Origin: an uncultured Oscillospiraceae bacterium | Lineage (GTDB): Bacteria; Bacillota; Clostridia; Oscillospirales; Oscillospiraceae | DNA length: 23,874 nucleotides | Assembly: GCA_910587395.1 (NCBI GenBank) | Contig: CAJULJ010000041.1 | Span: forward strand, 1-23,874 | Reading direction: 5' to 3' | Notes under the pieces: generated by a model | Database searches by the model: none | Told to the model about the DNA's origin: nothing | Seen by the model: the letters and a program-made list of their open reading frames with translations, nothing else | Program-made: the position numbers and the translations under genes | Shown here: one piece after another, positions 22,413-23,874 of the stretch | Position numbering within the stretch: the stretch's first letter is position 1 | Layout: every line of letters begins with the position of its first letter

Positions 22413-22679
22413 CTATTTGCGCCGCCGCTTGGGCTTAGGGGGCATGATGTGGCCCTCAATGACGGCGGCGTGTTTGTAGACGCGGACGCGGCCCTGCCGC
22501 TGGGCGTCCAGCACCTGGGCGTAGCCGTCATCGCTGAGAAACCGCCGCAGATACTGGCCCTCCCGCCCCAAAGGGCAGTCCGCCAGCACAGAGAACTCGG
22601 CCATGTGCCGGGTATCGTCCCGGAACCGCTCCACAGCCAGCAGGTTATGGCCCGTGATGGGCTGATGGGGTGCTTTCAC
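22413..22679 (-). CDS. Small basic-tailed protein of unknown function
   Basis: 88 aa; its ATG overlaps the stop of the 22676 gene (ATGA), indicating translational coupling. It begins MKAPHQPITGHNLLAVERFR and ends in a strongly basic tail (MPPKPKRRRK) that could bind nucleic acid. The middle (GQYLRRFLSDDGYAQVLDAQ) is mixed helix. No family recognised. The coupled start is the main evidence that it is real. Confidence 0.65.
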   Translation of the reverse strand: MKAPHQPITGHNLLAVERFRDDTRHMAEFSVLADCPLGREGQYLRRFLSDDGYAQVLDAQRQGRVRVYKHAAVIEGHIMPPKPKRRRK

Positions 22680-23290
22680 GTTTTCCCCTCCCTGTCGGTG
22701 ATTTTCAAAACAGGACAGCCGTACCGCGCCACCAGCAGGGCGTTGACGATCAGGCTGAACGCCAGGGTGTCCACCACCTCCGCGTTGGCGAGGTCGCTGA
22801 CCATAGTGCCGCAGGAATCGGTGTAGATGTCCCGCGCCGCGCTGAACAGGGTGAAGTCATGGGGCGGGATGCCACGCAGGTCGGCGTAGCCGAACTCAAT
22901 GCCGTGCTTGCAGAAGCAGTTTGCCGTGCGGCGGCAAAGGTCCCCGTTGGCGGTGAGCAGGTACATGGCGGCGTAGTAGGCCGGGGTGTCCCGCTTGCGG
23001 CGGTAGCCCCGTTCGGCTTTGACGCGCTCCATGCGCCGCTCGTGGGCAGGGGTGAGGAACAGGGAGCCGGTGAAGCGCCGCACGACGGTGTGCAGGCGGG
23101 CGTCCAGATGGGCATTACGGGGGAAGGTGTCCCGGACGGCCTCCTCGTAGCCCACCACACCGGCTTCGATGCGCTCCGCCAGCCAGGGACAGGCTTTGAC
23201 GGTGCAGCCCTGTTTTTTCCCGCCGTACTTGGCGCAGCGGGTGCAGTCCACATCCTCCGGCGAGTAATGGAATGTGTTGATTTGTAGCAA
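22676..23290 (-). CDS. Cys-rich conserved protein of clostridial conjugative elements
   Basis: 204 aa from the TTG at 23290, chosen because AAAGGAG lies just upstream; the ATG at 23311 would lie before that site. The N-terminus holds a Cys motif, DCTRCAKYGGKKQGCTVKAC, with four Cys that could bind a metal. The middle is basic (ERRMERVKAERGYRRKRDTP), followed by RRTANCFCKHGIEFGYADLR and a helical end (LANAEVVDTLAFSLIVNALL). Such proteins occur beside ParB and replication genes in these elements; function unknown. It follows a clear terminator (23314-23340) and is coupled to the next gene by an ATGA overlap, so it may start its own transcript. Confidence 0.7.
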   Translation of the reverse strand: MLQINTFHYSPEDVDCTRCAKYGGKKQGCTVKACPWLAERIEAGVVGYEEAVRDTFPRNAHLDARLHTVVRRFTGSLFLTPAHERRMERVKAERGYRRKRDTPAYYAAMYLLTANGDLCRRTANCFCKHGIEFGYADLRGIPPHDFTLFSAARDIYTDSCGTMVSDLANAEVVDTLAFSLIVNALLVARYGCPVLKITDREGKT

Positions 23291-23313
23291 TGGATCTCCT
23301 TTCCCGGACAAAG

Positions 23314-23340
23314 AAAAAAGCCAGACAGAAACTGTCTGGC
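23314..23340 (-). terminator. Strong rho-independent terminator after the ParB fragment
   Basis: On the minus strand GCCAGACAG pairs perfectly with CTGTCTGGC around a TTT loop and is followed by TTTTTTC. It lies 23 bp past the ParB-fragment stop and before the Cys-rich gene. Confidence 0.85.
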
Positions 23341-23362
23341 ACCTTCATCATCCGATATTTAG

Positions 23363-23820
23363 TTACCGCTCCTGTTGGCGCTGGCGCTTTTTCAGCCATT
23401 GGTCCAGCAGCTTGATGATGGTGTCCTGCATCTGCTTGGGCGTATAGGAGCGGGGGAAATATTTGCGGAGGGTGTCGGAAGTCAGAACAATCTTATCGAC
23501 CTCCGGCTTTTTTTCCTCCGACATGATGCCCAGCATAGTGTCCTCATTCAGCTCCCCGGACTGACTGAGTTTTTTCATCCGCTGGGCTTGGGACAGCGAC
23601 GGGGTGGCCTGTTCACTCTCGATGGTCTCCACCAAAAGGGCCTGTTCCTCCGGCTTCAAATAGGAAATTTCTACGGCGGGGGTCATGGCAATCTTCTTAT
23701 CGTCCACCATTTGCTGAAGCTCAGGCGACAGTTCAGTGAGACGGACATATCGTTGCACTTGGGTCTTGCTTTCACTAGCCTGTTCAGCGACAATTTCGAC
23801 ACTTTTTCGTCCATCTAAAT
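23363..23820 (-). pseudogene. C-terminal part of ParB, truncated by an element at 23821
   Basis: The frame is open from the break (LDGRKSVEIVAEQASESKTQ), through the ParB HTH region VQRYVRLTELSPELQQMVDD and KKIAMTPAVEISYLKPEEQA, to a helical C-terminus (LRKYFPRSYTPKQMQDTIIK) and a basic tail. This matches the DNA-binding and following part of ParB/Noc proteins of conjugative elements. The N-terminal ParB/Srx domain with the GERR/GHRR motif is missing. A stop codon arises at once beyond 23821, in AT-rich sequence. The only start inside is a GTG at 23758 without a good ribosome binding site, so it is most likely dead. Partition or regulation of the outer element would be affected. Confidence 0.78.
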
Positions 23821-23874
23821 TGTGTCAACGCCAATTTGAAATTGTAAGAAAACGCCGAAGAAATTTTGTAGTTT
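23821..23874. mobile_element. Terminus of an AT-rich insertion element, rest beyond window
   Basis: Composition drops sharply to AT-rich at 23821, exactly where the ParB frame is lost. The sequence starts TGTGTCAACGCC and carries two related copies of a motif starting AACGCC and ending TTGT (23827-23845 and 23851-23869, about 12 of 19 identical). A TGT start plus internal repeated blocks is what IS21-family ends look like, but with 54 bp the family is a guess. Confidence 0.5.

Noticed and set aside
1..23874. tRNA, rRNA, riboswitch
   Set aside because: No cloverleaf-like segment, rRNA stretch or known riboswitch core was recognised by reading. A covariance-model scan was not possible here.

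Overview
The window is mobile DNA from a low-GC-phylum (Firmicutes) gut-type Clostridium relative, probably Oscillospiraceae/Lachnospiraceae-like. The evidence is the AGGAGG ribosome binding sites with frequent TTG/GTG starts, the class of large serine recombinase, the MobP relaxase/MobC pair, and a cassette of minus-strand conjugative-element genes (sortase, thioester/SpaA surface protein, ParB fragment, replication-initiator-like protein). No rRNA, tRNA or CRISPR array was seen.

Layout. (A) The GC-rich outer element lies at about 20.03-23.82 kb and 1-3.93 kb, and all its genes are on the minus strand. Read right to left they are: a broken ParB, a Cys-rich protein, two small unknown proteins, a replication-initiator-like protein, a DUF4406-like protein, a secreted protein, a class-D-like sortase, a secreted Cys/His protein and a large thioester/Cna-B surface protein that runs off the left edge. 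(B) A second element of about 16.1 kb (3928-20029) sits inside the secreted-protein gene. That gene's N-terminal half is at 20018-20515 and its C-terminal half at 3498-3930. The inserted element has imperfect 19-bp terminal inverted repeats, a large serine recombinase at its left end, a MobP relaxase with MobC, a secreted transglutaminase-like protein and a ParB-like protein. (C) Its right half (about 10.96-19.98 kb) is a lower-GC cargo that looks like a DNA phosphorothioation defence locus. (D) At 23821 a further AT-rich element starts and truncates the ParB gene.

The cargo has a clear promoter (10960-10989). It then encodes an SspD/DndC-like sulfurtransferase with zinc ribbons and ferredoxin clusters, a DUF4007 (SspB-like) protein, an SspC-like ATPase, a cysteine desulfurase (SspA/DndA-like), a PLD-nuclease/DEAH helicase, a 53-aa small protein, a DndD/Rad50-like ATPase and a short acidic protein. 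In the family logic, the desulfurase and sulfurtransferase supply sulfur, DUF4007 and the ATPase act on the DNA backbone, and the helicase/nuclease plus DndD-like genes would be the restriction arm.

The locus is rearranged. The SspC-like gene has an internal deletion with a frameshift. A second deletion fuses it to the desulfurase, which has lost its N-terminal third. A segment of about 3.16 kb (about 16659-19822) is inverted, cutting the helicase and the terminal small gene each into two pieces. Re-inverting it in silico across a shared TTG/CAA restores both reading frames and re-creates one eight-gene plus-strand operon. Whether the inversion is decay, a reversible switch or an assembly artefact cannot be decided from this sequence alone.
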